Assembly (NCBI GenBank): GCA_965262505.1
Contig: CBDHFM010000030.1
Span: forward strand, 2,232,001 to 2,296,000
From: JACPPO01 sp965262505
GTDB taxonomy: Bacteria > Acidobacteriota > Vicinamibacteria > Vicinamibacterales > UBA2999
Direction of reading: 5' to 3'
Length of the DNA: 64,000 nt
Position numbers and translations under genes: made by a program. Below are positions 43,157-51,411 of this stretch, piece by piece. The notes beneath the pieces were generated by a model. The model was not told where the DNA came from, ran no database searches, and saw only the letters and a program-made list of their open reading frames with translations. Numbering within the stretch: position 1 is the first letter of the stretch; every line of letters begins with the position of its first letter.

Positions 43157-44833
43157 CCTGAATAATTCATCAACGATCGCGATCGCGTAGAAACACAAAC
43201 GCCTCCCCGTGGTACAAAGGCCGTGCTGATGGACCTTTTCCACGACGGAGGCGCTTGGTTTGAACGACGAAACGATAACACAGACTGTTCTGTTTCCTGA
43301 TCTGCTCGACCGACCCGTGATGGCGACGTTCGATCAGCCTCACGCGAGTTCGGACGGCGGCGCGGTGCTGCTTAAAGCCGCCGATCAACGGCTCGGCCTG
43401 CTGGCCGCCCTCACGGCGACGGTCCCCGACGCGCGCGCGTCGGCGCGCGTGACGCACGGGGTGAGCGATCTGATCGCGCAACGTGTCTTCGCGATCGCGT
43501 GTGGCCATCCCGATGGCAATGACGCTGACCGACTCGCCGACGATCCGATCCACAAACTGTTGCTGGGGCGCGACCCGATCGAGGGCGGCCGCTTGGCGTC
43601 GCAGCCGACGATCTCGCGGTTCGAGCGCACGGCGGCCCCGCGGATGCTGCGCGCCATGAGCGACGCGCTCGCCGACCGGGTGCTGGCCCGCCATCGCCGC
43701 CGGCGACGGGGCGCTCGCCTGATCACGATCGACCTCGATGTCACCGAAGACGAGACCCACGGCGCGCAGCAACTCACCTTCTTCAATGGCTTCTATGATC
43801 ACTGGTGCTACTTGCCACTCGTGGCGAGCCTGACCTTTGACGATGAGGCACGGCAGTACCTCGTCGCCGCGATCCTCCGCCCGGGCAACGCGGCGGGGAC
43901 GGCTGGCGCGGTGGGGCTGCTGAAGCGGCTGCTCCCGAAACTCTGGCGCGCCTTTCCCCGTGCCCGGCTCCGCGTGCGGCTGGATGGGGGCTTCGCTACG
44001 CCGGAGATTTTTGACCACCTGGAGGCGGCCGGGGTCGAGTATGTCGTCGCCATGGGGAACAACGCGGTCCTCACGCGGCACGCCGAGCCGGCGGTCGCGC
44101 CGCTCCGGGCGGTCGTCGCCACGACCCAAGAGACCGCGACTGCCTATGCGGAGGCGGCGTATCAGGCGGGCACCTGGGCGGTGCCCCGGCGCACCATTAT
44201 CAAAGCCGAAGTGGTGTGGCACCACGGACGAGTGCCGCGCGATAACCCGCGTTTCGTCATCACGAATCTGCGCCAAACGCCGGAGTGGATCTACACCCAC
44301 GTGTATTGCGCCCGCGGCGACAGTGAGAATCGCTTCAAGGAACTGAAACACGCCCTCGCCTTCGGGCGCACCAGCTGTACGCGCTTCTGGGCCAATCAGT
44401 TGCGCGTCACCTTGACGGCGGCCGCGTTCGTCCTCTTCCAAGAACTGCAACTCCATGCGGACCGGACCGCGCTCCGCGGGGCGCAAGTCCCTCGGCTGCG
44501 GCAGGCGCTGATCACGATCGGGGTGCAGGTCGTGCGGTCGGTCCGCCGGATCGTCCTGCATTTCCCGCGATCCCATCCCGACGCCGTCTCGTGGGCGCGT
44601 CTCGCCCGCGCGCTCGGCGCCGCCCCCGCGTAACCCGTTCCTGCCATCGCCACCACGCGGTCCTCGCGCCGGAGGTGTCGCCCCCGACCACGCCGATCCG
44701 GTCCCCGGCCCCGTGGCCTCAACCGACCGGCCGTCTCATCGCCTCAATCGTCATGACGCCAGCGTCCATCTGCGTCATCACACTCGAAAACGCCTGCACG
44801 ACGAGCAACTCAGTCACTCGTGAATAATGCGGG
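43157..44833 (+). mobile_element. IS1380-family insertion sequence with CTAG duplication
   Basis: 1677 bp. Ends CCTGAATAATTCAT at left and the inverse of CCCGCATTATTCACG at right form imperfect inverted repeats. CTAG is present at 43153-43156 and again at 44834-44837. The host reading frame is restored exactly when one CTAG and the element are removed, so this is a clean and probably recent insertion. Confidence 0.93.
43260..44633 (+). CDS. IS1380-family transposase
   Basis: 457 residues from a TTG start. Typical blocks: ASSDGGAVLLKAADQRLGLL near the start, SQPTISRFE, LITIDLDVTEDETHGAQQ (first D), RVRLDGGFATPEIFDHLE (second D), YCARGDSENRFKELKHALA (E) and LRVTLTAAAFVLFQELQ. Full family length. 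The leader 43201-43253 holds an inverted repeat GCCTCC-CGTGG/CCACG-CGGAGGC that could hide the TTG start in read-through transcripts. Confidence 0.92.
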   Translation: MNDETITQTVLFPDLLDRPVMATFDQPHASSDGGAVLLKAADQRLGLLAALTATVPDARASARVTHGVSDLIAQRVFAIACGHPDGNDADRLADDPIHKLLLGRDPIEGGRLASQPTISRFERTAAPRMLRAMSDALADRVLARHRRRRRGARLITIDLDVTEDETHGAQQLTFFNGFYDHWCYLPLVASLTFDDEARQYLVAAILRPGNAAGTAGAVGLLKRLLPKLWRAFPRARLRVRLDGGFATPEIFDHLEAAGVEYVVAMGNNAVLTRHAEPAVAPLRAVVATTQETATAYAEAAYQAGTWAVPRRTIIKAEVVWHHGRVPRDNPRFVITNLRQTPEWIYTHVYCARGDSENRFKELKHALAFGRTSCTRFWANQLRVTLTAAAFVLFQELQLHADRTALRGAQVPRLRQALITIGVQVVRSVRRIVLHFPRSHPDAVSWARLARALGAAPA

Positions 44834-45111
44834 CTAGGGTCTCCAAACATCCCCTTGAAATCCATGACATGTCCCAAGCAGGAGACCACGGCATCACACT
44901 CCTTTACACGCTCTGCCATCTCCGCATCGGTCAAGTCGAGCACACTGGCCTCTATGACCGTCGCGTTTGGGTGATCCCGAACCCTCGCGGGGAGTTTGCC
45001 AGGCGAGCGGACAATCGCGCGAACGGTGTGACCCTTGCTCAGCAGTTGCTCCACCAGGGCCCGCCCCGTCATACCGGTCGCTCCAACCACTAGTACCATC
45101 ATCGATGCCTC

Positions 45112-45504
45112 TTACGGTTTCCGGCGGCGGCTCCGTGACCCCACCCGCTCTTTCCTCGGATGAGGATGAATCCCGAATCTCTGGTCATCCCGCGCGATGG
45201 CTTTCGCCACTCGTTCCATCGTCGGCTCGAAGTCCTCATGACTCGAGTCGATGTAGAGCCACTTTTTCAGGATGTCGTGAGGCGCCAGTTGCGGGAACTC
45301 TTCGATGATTGCGGGTTGATGCGCATACTCTGTGCAGATCAGGGTGCCATGCCAGTTCCACCGGCCAGTCCTAGTTGGCTCGACCAGGAGCATCATCTGG
45401 CGGCCGAACAGGTAGGCTGCCAGTCCACCGAACATCCTCTTGGTGAAGAAGCTGGAATGGCCTTCGAAGGCCTGAAAGATCCATTCGTTGTCGAAGGTTC
45501 TCAT
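45112..45504 (-). CDS. Small TfoX-N-like protein
   Basis: 130 residues. RMFGGLAAYLFGRQMMLLVE resembles the first strands of the TfoX N-terminal domain (MFGG-----GVMFALI), followed by WHGTLICTEYAHQPAIIEEF and KKWLYIDSSHEDFEPTMERV; the tail is strongly basic. The domain match is partial, so function is unknown. It lies nine bases upstream of the split SDR gene in the same direction, as part of a four-gene run. Confidence 0.6.
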   Translation of the reverse strand: MRTFDNEWIFQAFEGHSSFFTKRMFGGLAAYLFGRQMMLLVEPTRTGRWNWHGTLICTEYAHQPAIIEEFPQLAPHDILKKWLYIDSSHEDFEPTMERVAKAIARDDQRFGIHPHPRKERVGSRSRRRKP

Positions 45505-45574
45505 CGGGTCAACTCAAGGGATCTAGGACGGCGGCCGCTTCGTCCATCGCTTCGTTCGCGAGCCGGTCGTGACA

Positions 45575-46057
45575 TCAATAACGGAGCGCAATGGAGAGCG
45601 CTGCTGCCGCCGCAAGGGCGGCGGCCGTCCGCACGTGGTTCCAGGCCGTCCAGGCGGTGAGGTAGCTCGCCCACAGAGTGGCGCCGGCGGCGCTCGACTG
45701 GTCGACAGCCGCCAGCGCGTCGTTGCGTGGCACGTTGAAGACAATCGTCACGAGAAAGCTGCCGGCGAGGTAGAGCAGGGCGCCGGCGAGCAGATAGGCG
45801 GCACCGGGTTCGCTCCACGTCGACAGCGCGGAGATCGCCACTGCGACGCAGGCCGCGGCCGTGCCAAAGAACGCGATCAGGAACACCGGGTTGATGACCA
45901 CGACGTTGATCGATTGCATGGCGGCAATCCCCTGCGCCGGCGGCAGGCGGCCCAGGGCCTTCATGACGGAGACCGAGAAGGCGAAGAAGAAGCCGGCCAT
46001 CAGCCCGGAGCCGAGCGCCGCGATGAGGGTCAGGACGCGAAGCAACCCGTCGCTCAC
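45575..46057 (-). CDS. DUF1772 membrane protein
   Basis: 160 residues with four membrane segments: about 8-30 (LTLIAALGSGLMAGFFFAFS), 50-75, 85-110 and 140-157. The AGFFFAFSVSVM-ALGRLP and INPVFLIAFFG motifs are typical of DUF1772/anthrone-oxygenase-like proteins. The start overlaps the end of the NmrA-like gene (ATGA), so they are translationally coupled. Substrate unknown. Confidence 0.85.
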   Translation of the reverse strand: MSDGLLRVLTLIAALGSGLMAGFFFAFSVSVMKALGRLPPAQGIAAMQSINVVVINPVFLIAFFGTAAACVAVAISALSTWSEPGAAYLLAGALLYLAGSFLVTIVFNVPRNDALAAVDQSSAAGATLWASYLTAWTAWNHVRTAAALAAAAALSIALRY

Positions 46058-46938
46058 CTCGTGGCCCCTTCTGCTTCCACCTCCCAGATGCCCGTGGCGG
46101 CAGTCTCCCGAACGAATTCTGCAATTCGTCTCGGCTCTCGTCCGGTCACCTGCTTGATGTCACCAGTGATGAGACTCGCCCGGCCCTCGCGAAAGTAACG
46201 TTCCAGGTCCAGCATCCTATCGGCGAGCGACTCCGGCATCCCCACCGCGAGCATCCCGCTCTTCAGGTCCGACGGTGAGAGGTTGACGTGACTAATCGCG
46301 CGCCCAAGCGCCTTCGACAGCTCGCTTGCCAACTCGTCATAGGTCAGCGCCTCGGGGCCGGTCAACGTGTACGCTTTTCCCTCGTGGCTGGGCCCGGTCA
46401 GCGCCTTCACCGCGACGGCGGCGATGTCACGCACATCCACGTGGCTGATGATCGCCTGGTCGCTTGCGCTGTAGAACGCCCCTTCAGCCCGGATTGTCGC
46501 GCCCATGAAGGTCACGGCATTCTGCATGAAGCTATTTGGGCGCAGAAACGTCCATGCCAGCCCGCTCGACTCAATTGCTTTCTCGACCGGCCGATGGACC
46601 TTCGCCAAGCTGTATGACTCTTCGGCGGCTCCCAATACGGACTGCTTCACGATGTGTCGCACGCCGACCGCCTTGGCCGCTTCGACGGCGTTCTGCTCGA
46701 GCTCCGACTGGTTCGGCACGCTTGGCCCCAGGAGGAACAACCTGTCGCACCCCTGAAACGCCGCTCGAAGGGTCTCAGGCCGGTTGTAGTCGATGATGAC
46801 GGCCTCGATCCCTCTCGCACCTGCGGCTTCCGCCCGTTTGTCCGAGAAGTAGGCACCGCGAAAGAGAGCCTTTGACGATTTAAGTTGCCGGATAACTTCG
46901 CTGCTCAGAGTCCCACTGGCCCCTGTGACGCAAATCAT
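46054..46938 (-). CDS. NmrA-family NAD(P)-binding oxidoreductase
   Basis: 294 residues. A Rossmann loop ICVTGASGTLSSEVIRQL opens the protein; then DRLFLLGPSVPNQSELEQNA, VKQSVLGAAEESYSLAK, LRPNSFMQN and SHVDVRDIAAVAVKAL follow the NmrA/QOR2 quinone-oxidoreductase-like pattern. It likely reduces a quinone or small carbonyl. It is the first gene of the run NmrA-like, DUF1772, TfoX-like, SDR. Its leader includes AGGAGG and a TAGAAT box in a block that is duplicated upstream of 47736. Confidence 0.85.
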   Translation of the reverse strand: MICVTGASGTLSSEVIRQLKSSKALFRGAYFSDKRAEAAGARGIEAVIIDYNRPETLRAAFQGCDRLFLLGPSVPNQSELEQNAVEAAKAVGVRHIVKQSVLGAAEESYSLAKVHRPVEKAIESSGLAWTFLRPNSFMQNAVTFMGATIRAEGAFYSASDQAIISHVDVRDIAAVAVKALTGPSHEGKAYTLTGPEALTYDELASELSKALGRAISHVNLSPSDLKSGMLAVGMPESLADRMLDLERYFREGRASLITGDIKQVTGREPRRIAEFVRETAATGIWEVEAEGATR

Positions 46939-46946
46939 TCGTCCTG

Positions 46947-47232
46947 CCTCCTCTCGCGATCAAACGGACGCACGCGCGAATCGTCCAAAGCGCTCGACGG
47001 CAGGCGATTCTAGCAGGATCGGGGGACAGGGGAGCCTTGCGCGTAGTTGACGAAACGAAGCGGGTGGCGCACGGCGGGGCCGCCCCGCCCGCCGCGCAGG
47101 CGCCTCTCACGTGACGGGTGTTTTTGGCGTCGAGGACGGGTGGGGCTGCCGGGCGACAGGACCCGCGATCGGGTCAACTTGGGACTATCGACGACCGTAG
47201 ACGAACTGCTCGCTACCGTCGGCCAGCACCTC
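46947..47232 (-). repeat. Duplicated leader/repeat/3'-end block, copy 1
   Basis: Read on the minus strand this holds the last codons of a DUF6152-like gene (ADGSEQFVYGRR), the structured repeat (47046-47184 region, with GGGGCCGCCCCG and the GGCGC hairpin), a TAGAAT box (47010-47015) and an AGGAGG leader. The same order recurs at 47742-48003. The match is strong but not perfect, so the duplication is not recent. Confidence 0.75.
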
Positions 47233-47277
47233 GGCTTGGGCTCGCCATTGGTCGAGCTGCCGCTGAAATTGATCCAT
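47185..47277 (-). pseudogene. 30-codon chimeric frame with DUF6152 tail
   Basis: ATG-started frame MDQFQRQLDQWRAQAEVLAD then GSEQFVYGRR. The last 13 residues equal the C-terminus of the DUF6152 protein at 47959; the first 17 are unrelated. It most likely arose when the duplicated block landed behind another sequence. Translation is uncertain. The remaining stretch 47278-47360 shows nothing recognisable. Confidence 0.35.
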
Positions 47278-47360
47278 GAAAGATTGAACGCCTACCTACT
47301 TGTCGACATCTTGGACGACGGTAACCGCGATCTCAAGCGGTCTGTGGGATCTGTGAGTCT

Positions 47361-47416
47361 AGAACCGGTTTCATAACCTCGCTTCGGGTGGCCGCGGACG
47401 GGGCCGCCCCGTTCGC
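47361..47416. repeat. Dispersed structured intergenic repeat, half copy
   Basis: TCTAGAACCGGTTTCATAACC through GGACGGGGCCGCCCCGTTCGC, matching the first half of the copy at 39552 and then ending at GCTAGAAAGGCG. It lies just after the end of the small membrane protein gene on the minus strand. Confidence 0.6.
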
Positions 47417-47445
47417 GCTAGAAAGGCGACTGAACTCTTGTCGGA

Positions 47446-47736
47446 CTATCCAAGTGGCTTGAGTTTTTGCAAAGTGGAATCCCATGCGTATCCCGCGAGC
47501 AGAGCTGCTCGCCAGTCTTGCAGCGTGTCGCCGGCTCCAGCGACGATCAGAATCGCTCCGACTAAGGAGAAAAGCCCCAGTATCAAGAGAGGCTTCGCAG
47601 CCGAGATTCCACCTGGCGGCATGCCTGCCACCAAATTCTGCGGTGGCTTCGGGAGCATGGCGCGGAGGATCGGGAGCACGACACTGACGGCGATCCCAAC
47701 AGCGCAGACTAGATAGGTGGTTACAAAACTGGACAT
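47446..47736 (-). CDS. Small membrane protein
   Basis: 96 residues from MSSFVTTYLVCAVG, chosen because AGGAGG lies at the right distance; an upstream ATG would run into the duplicated leader. Two hydrophobic segments (about 5-25 and 46-68) flank a Pro/Gly-rich loop PKPPQNLVAGMPPGG. No family recognised. Its leader, with a TAGAAT box at 47803-47808, is a duplicate of that of the NmrA-like gene. Confidence 0.6.
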   Translation of the reverse strand: MSSFVTTYLVCAVGIAVSVVLPILRAMLPKPPQNLVAGMPPGGISAAKPLLILGLFSLVGAILIVAGAGDTLQDWRAALLAGYAWDSTLQKLKPLG

Positions 47737-47817
47737 GTGTTCCTCCTGTCCGCGATCAAACGGAAGCACTCGAATCGTCCAAGGCGCTCAGCGGGAGACG
47801 ATTCTAGCAGAGCGGGG

Positions 47818-47957
47818 GAGTTGACGAAACGAAGCGGGTGGCGCACGGCGGGGCCGCCCCGCCCGCCGCGCAGGCGCCTCTCACGTGACGGGTGTTTTTG
47901 GCGCCGAGGACGGGTGGGGCTGCCGGGCGACAGGACCCGCGATCGGGTCAACTTGGG
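47818..47957. repeat. Dispersed structured intergenic repeat, copy 4
   Basis: Begins AGTTGACGAAACGAAGCGGG and ends GATCGGGTCAACTTGGGAC, so the outermost bases pair (AGTTGAC/GTCAACT). Inside are GGGGCCGCCCCG and a GGCGCC...GGCGCC hairpin. It abuts the stop of the DUF6152 gene. It could act as a bidirectional terminator or a mobile structured repeat. Confidence 0.7.
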
Positions 47958-47958
47958 A

Positions 47959-48336
47959 CTATCGACGACCGTAGACGAACTGCTCGCTACCGTCGGCCAG
48001 CACCACCTTCTCGAGGCGAATTATCTTTGAGCCATCGGCGAACTGATAGCCGATGCCCGTGATCACATCGCCCGGCTTGACGGTGCCGTCGGTCCAGCCG
48101 TTGCGTCTCATGCGGTTGAGAGTGGGCCCGCCGATACTCCACTCCTCCGTCTGGCCGTCGTCAGTTCGGACATCGAGAGAAATCATCGGATGCGGGTTCA
48201 CCCAAGAGAATGCTGTAACCGTGCCCGTCACCGTGACCAGGCTTGACCGGCTAACGGGCCACGAGTGATGTGCCGACAAGGCAGGGACGCAAAGGAGCCC
48301 GACGACGAGCGTGAGAGCCAGCAGTCTTTGGGTCAA
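47959..48336 (-). CDS. DUF6152 secreted protein
   Basis: 125 residues with a signal peptide (hydrophobic 4-18, then SAHHSWP, the His-rich start of the mature protein seen in DUF6152). The domain follows: VTVTGTVTAFSWVNPHPMIS, WSIGGPTLNRMRRNGW, KPGDVITGIGYQFADGS. These small beta-rich periplasmic proteins are frequent in Acidobacteriota and Proteobacteria; function unknown. Complete. Confidence 0.85.
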   Translation of the reverse strand: MTQRLLALTLVVGLLCVPALSAHHSWPVSRSSLVTVTGTVTAFSWVNPHPMISLDVRTDDGQTEEWSIGGPTLNRMRRNGWTDGTVKPGDVITGIGYQFADGSKIIRLEKVVLADGSEQFVYGRR

Positions 48337-48385
48337 GCTACACCTCCGAGGAAATCCTAACGGATTTGGCGCGGGACCGATGTTC

Positions 48386-48826
48386 CTACGACGCGGCGGC
48401 CTCGTCCATGGCTTCGTTGGCGAGCCGATCGGCGTCCTTGTTGAGTTCGCGGCGGACGTGTTCGAACTGCACGTCTTTGATCTGCTGTGCCAGGTCGCGG
48501 GCCTGCTGCCAGAGGGGCCGCAGGCCGGCGTGTTTCACGCGGAATTCGCCGCGCATCTGCTTCACCAGCAGCAGCGAATCGGATCGCACGTGAAGCTGGT
48601 TGACGCCGTGGCGGGTCGCCCAGGTGAGGGCGGCCAGCAGGCCGCGATATTCCGCGACGTTGTTCGTCGCCACGCCCACCGGTTCCTTCAGCTCGACCAC
48701 CGTCCCGTCGGCGCGCTCGATGTGGACGCCGTAGCCGGCAGGGCCCGGGTTGCCGCGCGACCCGCCGTCGATGTGTGCCACCGCCGAGCCGCCGCCCGGC
48801 TCGCCGAACAGCGACGGCTGGCTCAC
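48386..48826 (-). CDS. Ribonuclease HI-family protein
   Basis: 146 residues from a GTG that overlaps the preceding gene's stop (GTGA); a longer upstream frame lies inside that gene and is rejected. All four RNase H acids are in place: D in VAHIDGGSRGNPG, E in TNNVAEYRGL, D in VRSDSLLLVK and D in NKDADRLANE. It lacks the N-terminal basic hybrid-binding domain. It should cut RNA in RNA-DNA hybrids. Coupling with a zinc-ribbon protein gene is a common arrangement. Confidence 0.88.
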   Translation of the reverse strand: MSQPSLFGEPGGGSAVAHIDGGSRGNPGPAGYGVHIERADGTVVELKEPVGVATNNVAEYRGLLAALTWATRHGVNQLHVRSDSLLLVKQMRGEFRVKHAGLRPLWQQARDLAQQIKDVQFEHVRRELNKDADRLANEAMDEAAAS

Positions 48827-49569
48827 GTGGCTGGCGTAGCTGCAGGTTGGGCCGAGGCTGGAGGAGGAACGTAGTAGAGGATGCGCTGGCAGGAGTCGCA
48901 CTGCACGATGCCGTCGTTCTGGCGGACGTGCTGAAACACCTGCGGCCGCAGGCGCACGTGGCACACCGAGCAGAGGCCGTCGCGCGTGGCGCTGCAGAGG
49001 GCAACCCCCTTCCGCACCTTGGCCACCTTCTCGAACAGGGCGATGAGACGCGGCTCCATCTCCGATAGCAGGGAGGTGCGCGCCTGGGACGCTTCCGTCA
49101 GCGCTGCCTCCACCGACGCCAGCTCCTGCTCCAGCGTCTTCTTCTCCGCATCCACTTCCTTCTGCTGCGTCGCGAGGACCTCTTCCGCCGCCGCGACGTC
49201 CGCCGCGATGACGTCGGCCTCCATCATCTGCACGAGAACCTTTTCCTCCACCGCGCCCAGGTCCTGCTGCGCCGTCGCGATCTCGTGTTGGATGGCCTGG
49301 TATTCGCGGTTGGTCTTGACTTCGGTGAGCTGGGTCTTGAACTTGCTGACGCGGCCCTGGAAGACCGCCGCCTCCTTCTCGAGTTCGCGGCGCGCTTCCT
49401 GGTTGTCCTTGAGGCGTTGTCTCGCGGCGTCAACGCGCCGCGTCGCGTCAGCGAGCCGCGTATCGGCGTCGGCAAGCCACTGGGGGTGCGCGGCGACCCT
49501 GCGCCGTCCCCCCTCGATGGTGCTATCGAGTTGCTGAAGCCTGATGAGACGGTCGAGATCTGGGGACAT
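48823..49569 (-). CDS. Coiled-coil protein with C4 zinc ribbon (CdsZ/zf-RING_7 type)
   Basis: 248 residues. Residues 1-180 are a long antiparallel coiled coil (LDRLIRLQQLDSTIEGGRRR, then KTNREYQAIQHEIATAQQDL, the family's KTNREY motif). The C-terminal ribbon has CSVCHVRLRPQ and CDSCQRILYY, four zinc cysteines. Family members help nucleic-acid or ribosome-linked processes; the exact role varies. It is coupled to the RNase H gene and lies next to tRNA-Ile2. Confidence 0.85.
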   Translation of the reverse strand: MSPDLDRLIRLQQLDSTIEGGRRRVAAHPQWLADADTRLADATRRVDAARQRLKDNQEARRELEKEAAVFQGRVSKFKTQLTEVKTNREYQAIQHEIATAQQDLGAVEEKVLVQMMEADVIAADVAAAEEVLATQQKEVDAEKKTLEQELASVEAALTEASQARTSLLSEMEPRLIALFEKVAKVRKGVALCSATRDGLCSVCHVRLRPQVFQHVRQNDGIVQCDSCQRILYYVPPPASAQPAATPAT

Positions 49570-49575
49570 GAAATA

Positions 49576-49651
49576 TGGTGGGCCCGCCAGGATTCGAACC
49601 TGGGACCAACCGATTATGAGCCGGTCGCTCTAACCGCTGAGCTACGGGCCC
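49576..49651 (-). tRNA. tRNA-Ile2 (CAT anticodon, lysidine type)
   Basis: A 76-base cloverleaf on the minus strand: acceptor GGGCCCG paired with CGGGCCC, D arm GCTC...GAGC, anticodon loop CTCATAA (anticodon CAT), T arm with GTTCGAATC and encoded CCA. The sequence GACCGGCTCATAATCGGTTGG resembles bacterial ileX-type tRNAs, in which C34 becomes lysidine to read AUA, rather than initiator or elongator Met. It lies 6 bases from the zinc-ribbon gene and 31 from rpoD. Confidence 0.9.
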
Positions 49652-49682
49652 GCACTGGCGGGCAGATGGCGCAGAATCCACT

Positions 49683-51389
49683 CTATGTACGGCCCTCCAG
49701 GAACGCCTTTAGCTTACGCGACCTCGACGGGTGGCGCAGCTTGCGGAGCGCCTTCGCCTCGATTTGCCGTATCCGCTCACGGGTGACGGCAAAGTTCTGG
49801 CCCACCTCCTCGAGCGTGTGCTCGCTGCCGTCGCCGACGCCGAACCGCAGCTTGATCACCTTCTCCTCGCGAGGCGTCAGCGACTTGAGCACCGAGTCGG
49901 TCTGCTCCTTGAGGTTCAGGTTGATGACGGCTTCGGCGGGCGAGACGATGTTTCGGTCCTCGATGAAGTCGCCAAGGTGCGAATCCTCTTCCTCGCCGAT
50001 GGGTGTCTCGAGCGAGATCGGCTCCTGCGCGATCTTCAGGACCTTCCGGACCTTGGACACGGGGATGTCCATCCGTTTGGCGATCTCCTCCGAGGTCGGC
50101 TCGCGGCCCAGTTCCTGGACCAGCGCGCGCGACGTGCGAATGAGCTTGTTGATCGTTTCGATCATGTGCACCGGAATGCGGATCGTCCGGGCCTGGTCGG
50201 CGATCGCGCGCGTGATCGCCTGGCGGATCCACCAGGTGGCATAGGTCGAGAACTTGTAGCCGCGGCGGTACTCGAACTTGTCGACCGCCTTCATCAGGCC
50301 GATGTTGCCTTCCTGGATCAGGTCGAGGAACTGGAGGCCTCGGTTCGTGTACTTTTTCGCGATCGAGACGACCAGGCGGAGGTTGGCCTCCACGAGCTCC
50401 TTCTTCGCGTACTCGGCCTGCATCTCGCCGCGCTGGATGACCTCGATGGTCCGGCGCAGACGCTCGGGCGTCTCCTCCAGCTCGTCGATCATCAGCCGGA
50501 CGCGGGCCCGGATGCCCCTCAGCTTCTTGACGAGGTTCTTCTTCTCTTCCTCTTTCAGCTTCGTTCCCTTGACCTTGACCTTTGGATAGATCTGCCTGTC
50601 GAGCGCGTCGGCTTCCCGCTGTACGCGCTGGACAGCGTCAACGGCATCCTTGACCTCCTCGATGAGGCGGCGCTTGATCGTCTCGGTGAACTCGATGCGG
50701 CGGATGAGCCGCGACACCTCGACGCGGCCACGAAGAGCCTTCCAGCGCGCGCGCCGGAATTTCCGCTTGTCCTTCCGCGGCGTCGCCTCCATCTTCTCGG
50801 TGAGCTTGACGAAGCTGGCCCGCGCTTTTCGCACCGCGTCGATTTGCACGAGGACGACTTCCTTGCGCTCATCGATCACCTCGTCGGTGATCTCCTCGTC
50901 GCTGAAGATGACGAACTCGCGGATCGAGCGTGCGCCCTCGCGAAGCTGGTCGCCCGTGATCAGGATGCGCTTGGCGATAGTCGGCGTGCGCGAGATCGAC
51001 TTGATAACGGCCAGCTTGCCGCGTTCGATGCGCTTGGCGATGGCCACCTCGCCCTCGCGCGTCAGCAACGGGACCGTCCCCATTTCGCGGAGGTACATCC
51101 GAACCGGGTCGTTCGTCTTGTCGAGCGCGCCCGGCGTGAGATCGAGCTCCGGCTCGTCGCTCGAGGCATCCCGATCGAACTCCTTGTCGCCGCGGTACGC
51201 CTTGTCGGAATCAACGACCTCGATGCCGGCGCTCCCGAACGCGTTGAACAGCTCGTCGAGATCCTCGCCCGAGGTGATCTCAGACGGGAGGAGTTCGTTC
51301 ACCTCGTCGTACAGGAGGTAGCCCTTCTCCTTGCCGGATGTGATCAGCTGGCGTACTTCGTCGCATCTTTCTTCGATCGACAGGCTCAT
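49683..51389 (-). CDS. rpoD: RNA polymerase primary sigma factor RpoD
   Basis: 568 residues. Region 1.1 at about 1-60 (YLLYDEVNELLP), region 1.2 DPVRMYLREMGTVPLLTREG, a long non-conserved insert at about 190-300 rich in Arg/Lys, then region 2 (NLRLVVSIAKKYTNRGLQFL, DLIQEGNIGLMKAVDKFEYR, FSTYATWWIRQAITRA), region 3 (RIPVHMIETINKL) and region 4 (LTPREEKVIKLRFG, VTRERIRQIEAKALRKLRHP). It directs the core polymerase to housekeeping promoters. It follows dnaG by 22 bases. Confidence 0.97.
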   Translation of the reverse strand: MSLSIEERCDEVRQLITSGKEKGYLLYDEVNELLPSEITSGEDLDELFNAFGSAGIEVVDSDKAYRGDKEFDRDASSDEPELDLTPGALDKTNDPVRMYLREMGTVPLLTREGEVAIAKRIERGKLAVIKSISRTPTIAKRILITGDQLREGARSIREFVIFSDEEITDEVIDERKEVVLVQIDAVRKARASFVKLTEKMEATPRKDKRKFRRARWKALRGRVEVSRLIRRIEFTETIKRRLIEEVKDAVDAVQRVQREADALDRQIYPKVKVKGTKLKEEEKKNLVKKLRGIRARVRLMIDELEETPERLRRTIEVIQRGEMQAEYAKKELVEANLRLVVSIAKKYTNRGLQFLDLIQEGNIGLMKAVDKFEYRRGYKFSTYATWWIRQAITRAIADQARTIRIPVHMIETINKLIRTSRALVQELGREPTSEEIAKRMDIPVSKVRKVLKIAQEPISLETPIGEEEDSHLGDFIEDRNIVSPAEAVINLNLKEQTDSVLKSLTPREEKVIKLRFGVGDGSEHTLEEVGQNFAVTRERIRQIEAKALRKLRHPSRSRKLKAFLEGRT

Positions 51390-51411
51390 GTTCCTCCCAC
51401 CAACGTCTGTC

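Larger units (their letters stand above)
42699..45102 (-). pseudogene. NAD(P)-binding SDR-type protein split by IS1380
   Basis: N-terminal half (45102 down to 44838): MMVLVVGATGMTGRALVEQL, the Rossmann GATGMTG loop, and DAVVSCLGHVMDF. C-terminal half (43156 down to 42699): ATRRLCNAIEENRP, TKFILMNTVGVRN, PALGEKRVWFERW and VEWCAVRPDSL-like VEWCSVRPDSLVNAE. Removing the IS and one CTAG copy joins MFGDP to RRLCTDATRR in frame and gives 240 residues. The protein was an NmrA/epimerase-like dehydrogenase or binding protein, last gene of the minus-strand run that starts at 46938. Confidence 0.88.

Noticed and set aside
46947..48003. Integron cassette array with attC sites
   Set aside because: Small same-strand genes separated by palindromic repeats look like cassettes, but the repeat ends read GTTGAC...GTCAAC rather than RYYYAAC...GTTRRRY, and no integron integrase is present in the window.
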